A stretch of DNA of 39,489 nucleotides from Nitrospira sp. (lineage in GTDB: Bacteria > Nitrospirota > Nitrospiria > Nitrospirales > Nitrospiraceae): the NCBI GenBank assembly GCA_015903995.1, contig JABMDK010000002.1, positions 1-39,489 of the forward strand, given 5' to 3'. Under the pieces are notes generated by a model that had not been told where the DNA came from, did no database searches, and saw only the letters and a program-made list of their open reading frames with translations. Positions 37,352 through 39,489 of the stretch are shown here, piece after piece; the stretch's first letter is position 1; the number at the start of each line of letters is the position of its first letter. A program made the position numbers and the translations under genes.

Positions 37352-38086
37352 ATGAATCAGCAGGTTGCGCTCATCACCGGAGGGGCGAAAGGCATCGGAC
37401 GGGGGATCGCCCTTGAGCTCGCGTCCCAACAGTGGAAGATTGCCTTCTGCTACAGAACCAGCGAAGCCGAGGCCAAGACAACGGCGCAGGAGATCACGCA
37501 GCGAGGAGGACAGGCGCTGGCCCTCCGGTGCGATGTTGCTGACCCAGTGGCGGTCAAGAACCTGGTCACGCAGGTGGAACAGGAATGGGGTCGGATCGAC
37601 GTCCTCATCAATGGCGCCGGCCCCTATCATCGTGTCAACCTCTTCGACGAAACCGTCGAGGGCTGGAATGACATGTTCGATGGCAATTTGCATCCTATTT
37701 TCTATCTAGCCCAAGCTGTCGCGCCTGGCATGAAAGCCAGAAAATCAGGTCGCATCATCAATTTCAGCATGGCCAATGCGGACCAGATGGAGGCGCAGCC
37801 TGATGTGACCGCCCACTATATCGCCAAGGCCGGCGTGCTGATCCTGACACGCACGTTGGCGAAGTTGTTGGCCCCCTATGGCATTACTGTCAACGCCATC
37901 TCACCCGGCTTCATCGATTCAGGTAGCGCACCGCCACAAGAGCTTGCTGCCATGACCAAACGTATTCCCGCCGGGTACATCGGAACGGTTGACGATACCG
38001 TGGCAGCCGTTCGTTATCTGCTGAGTGGGGATGCACGATACGTAAACGGCGCAAATATCCAAATCAGCGGGGCGTGGGGAATATGA
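37352..38086 (+). CDS. SDR family oxidoreductase (FabG-like)
   Basis: QVALITGGAKGIGRGIALELA, LINGAG, YIAKAGVLILTRTLAKLLAPYGITVNAISPGFIDS. Confidence 0.92.
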   Translation: MNQQVALITGGAKGIGRGIALELASQQWKIAFCYRTSEAEAKTTAQEITQRGGQALALRCDVADPVAVKNLVTQVEQEWGRIDVLINGAGPYHRVNLFDETVEGWNDMFDGNLHPIFYLAQAVAPGMKARKSGRIINFSMANADQMEAQPDVTAHYIAKAGVLILTRTLAKLLAPYGITVNAISPGFIDSGSAPPQELAAMTKRIPAGYIGTVDDTVAAVRYLLSGDARYVNGANIQISGAWGI

Positions 38087-38092
38087 GGAGAT

Positions 38093-38347
38093 GGAACGGC
38101 ATTCAGGTTACTTCCTTGCTCACTGAGCGCGCACCCGGAATAATCGTAGTTTCAAATCAAGGGTTGTGCTCGCTCAACGTGCGCAGTGGAACCAACCTGA
38201 ATGCCGTTCCTGAGAAGGGACAGGAGAGTAGCGGCGCTTGGTCAATGCGCACAGTGTGAAACCAACCAATCCTCTCACAAGAAGAAGGGACGAAATGGCA
38301 TTACGGAGCTGATCGATATAGACAGGGAACCAACCTGAATGCCGTTC
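38093..38347. repeat. Degenerate intergenic repeat cluster
   Basis: GGAACGGCATTCAGGTTACTTCC (38093) inverted to GGAACCAACCTGAATGCCGTTCC (38188); another direct copy at 38326; degenerate copy near 38257. Confidence 0.8.
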
Positions 38348-38384
38348 TTTGGAGAGAAGAGGATCAAGGAAATGGAGGGTGGCG

Positions 38385-38789
38385 ATGAAATCGGAGCAGG
38401 AACGCGAAGCGCATCGACGGTTTGTTCAAGCCCTTCAGCATGAACACGTGACCTGTGCGAGACCAGGCTGCGGGGGAGCCATGGCCATCGACGATCACAC
38501 ACCACATAGCGCTCGCATCAAGTCATACGAAGCCACCTGCGAACGTTGTCATGCGGTCGAAAAGATAACGGGCAAAGAAGAACACCAGCCCTCTTGGGAC
38601 GTGGCCTCCATCACCTTGATGGCGGAAACCCATCTCCTCCACGAACAACCGATGTGCCCGTACGACGACACGCCCATTACCTTCATCTCACTACCCAATC
38701 CTCGCCGTAAAGCCCGGTACCGCCTCCAGTGCTACTACTGCGGCCGGCACACGGAAATGAACTGGCCGCCTCGGGAAGCCAAGAGCTAG
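38385..38789 (+). CDS. Hypothetical protein with several zinc-ribbon-like cysteine pairs
   Basis: CARPGC, CERC, CYYC motifs; GGAGG upstream of ATG 38385. Confidence 0.6.
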   Translation: MKSEQEREAHRRFVQALQHEHVTCARPGCGGAMAIDDHTPHSARIKSYEATCERCHAVEKITGKEEHQPSWDVASITLMAETHLLHEQPMCPYDDTPITFISLPNPRRKARYRLQCYYCGRHTEMNWPPREAKS

Positions 38790-38862
38790 GAAATGAGGGC
38801 TTATGATCTCTTGGCTTGAGCAATGTCCAATTCTTGGATTCCCTGGTTAGATACGCACACGA

Positions 38863-39114
38863 ATGAATAAGCGAAAACTCCTCACAAAAGCCCTTACGGG
38901 CTCCAAGAGTCTTCGATTCACCGAAGCGGTACGACTAGCGGAAGCCTTTGGGTTCCGACTGTCAAGGGTAAGAGGCAGCCACCATGTGTTTGCCCATCCA
39001 ACCTTGCGTGAATTGGTCAATCTTCAAGAAGTCAGCGGCAAAGCCAAACCCTATTAAGTCCGACCGTTGCTTGATCTGGTAGAGAGGTATAATCTACAAC
39101 TCGACGGCAAGTAG
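38863..39114 (+). pseudogene. hicA: HicA-like toxin, C-terminus truncated by in-frame TAA at 39055-39057
   Basis: LAEAFGFRLSRVRGSHHVFAHPTLRELVNLQEVSGKAKPY*VRPLLDLVERYNLQLDGK*; post-stop frame continues with HicA-like C-terminal helix. Confidence 0.8.
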
Positions 39115-39119
39115 GAACC

Positions 39120-39341
39120 ATGAAAGATTATCACATCAATATCTTCTATAGCGAAGCGGACAAGGGCTATATCGCCAATATTCCTGATTTAGACGCTTGT
39201 TCCGCCTTCGGAAAAACTCCAGCCGATGCCTTGAAACAGGCACAATTAGCCAAGAACGTTTGGCTGGAAGCCGCGCGTGCGACCGGCAAGCCTATCCCAA
39301 AACCACGTTATCGACCTGTCATCAACCAAACTGGATCGTAA
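39120..39341 (+). CDS. hicB: HicB family antitoxin
   Basis: YHINIFYSEADKGYIANIPDLDACSAFGKTPADALKQAQLAKNVWLEAA. Confidence 0.88.
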   Translation: MKDYHINIFYSEADKGYIANIPDLDACSAFGKTPADALKQAQLAKNVWLEAARATGKPIPKPRYRPVINQTGS

Positions 39342-39419
39342 TATACCGTGGTTTCCGCCCGTTTGAACGCGGGATACCACCAGGAGACCAAACATTGTTC
39401 AGCGGGAACTGATTCACCG

Positions 39420-39489
39420 TCATCTCGTAAACGCTTTCTTGATGAACTCTCCGAGCCGGCTGAAGTAGGCTCGCCCACCGATCAGATAG
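39420..39489 (-). CDS. C-terminal fragment of a CDS running off the window
   Basis: Reverse frame reads ...IGGRAYFSRLGEFIKKAFTR* to the window edge; short, so tentative. Confidence 0.3.
   Translation of the reverse strand, partial: YLIGGRAYFSRLGEFIKKAFTR

Noticed and set aside
38093-38347. Possible CRISPR-like array
   Set aside because: Repeats are in mixed orientation with unequal spacing and no cas genes nearby.

Overview
Bacterial chromosomal segment of about 39.5 kb; the gene content and style suggest Nitrospira or a close relative (inference only, no search run). It is densely coding, about 40 genes. Left part: PilZ-like protein, dinB, paired small membrane proteins, DUF1059, methyltransferase, TfoX-N and DUF488 proteins. 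Centre: a nearly continuous minus-strand array (about 22.4 -> 5.1 kb) holding NmrA, pirin, FrnE/DsbA, two VOC proteins, a CDGSH protein, a GAF/AAA+/Fis sigma54 activator, a STAS protein, a tripartite RND efflux pump, nitroreductase, SDR, RidA, AlkA-like glycosylase, ferredoxin-MBL fusion and a BT1-type transporter. Right part: a PIN toxin-antitoxin locus, glycine-zipper lipoproteins, CbbQ, hybrid histidine kinase, YkgJ-GNAT fusion, ATP-grasp-like protein, glutaredoxin-like protein, KamA, dCTP deaminase, TIGR04283/TIGR04282 proteins and hicAB. The best candidate for an undescribed system is a two-promoter sigma54 regulon. Two intergenic regions each carry a tandem pair of 18-bp dyads (GTGCCGA-N4-TCGGCAC, 1 bp apart) placed 95-96 bp upstream of a GG-N10-GC (-24/-12) promoter on the same strand. 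They flank the gene block that encodes a GAFTGA-type activator and lie upstream of a redox/electrophile detoxification operon and an RND efflux operon. Other notable items: both toxin genes (PIN and HicA) carry in-frame nonsense codons beside intact antitoxins, the RND adaptor signal peptide and a TIGR04283 glycosyltransferase appear frameshifted, and there are several intergenic long-hairpin repeat elements.
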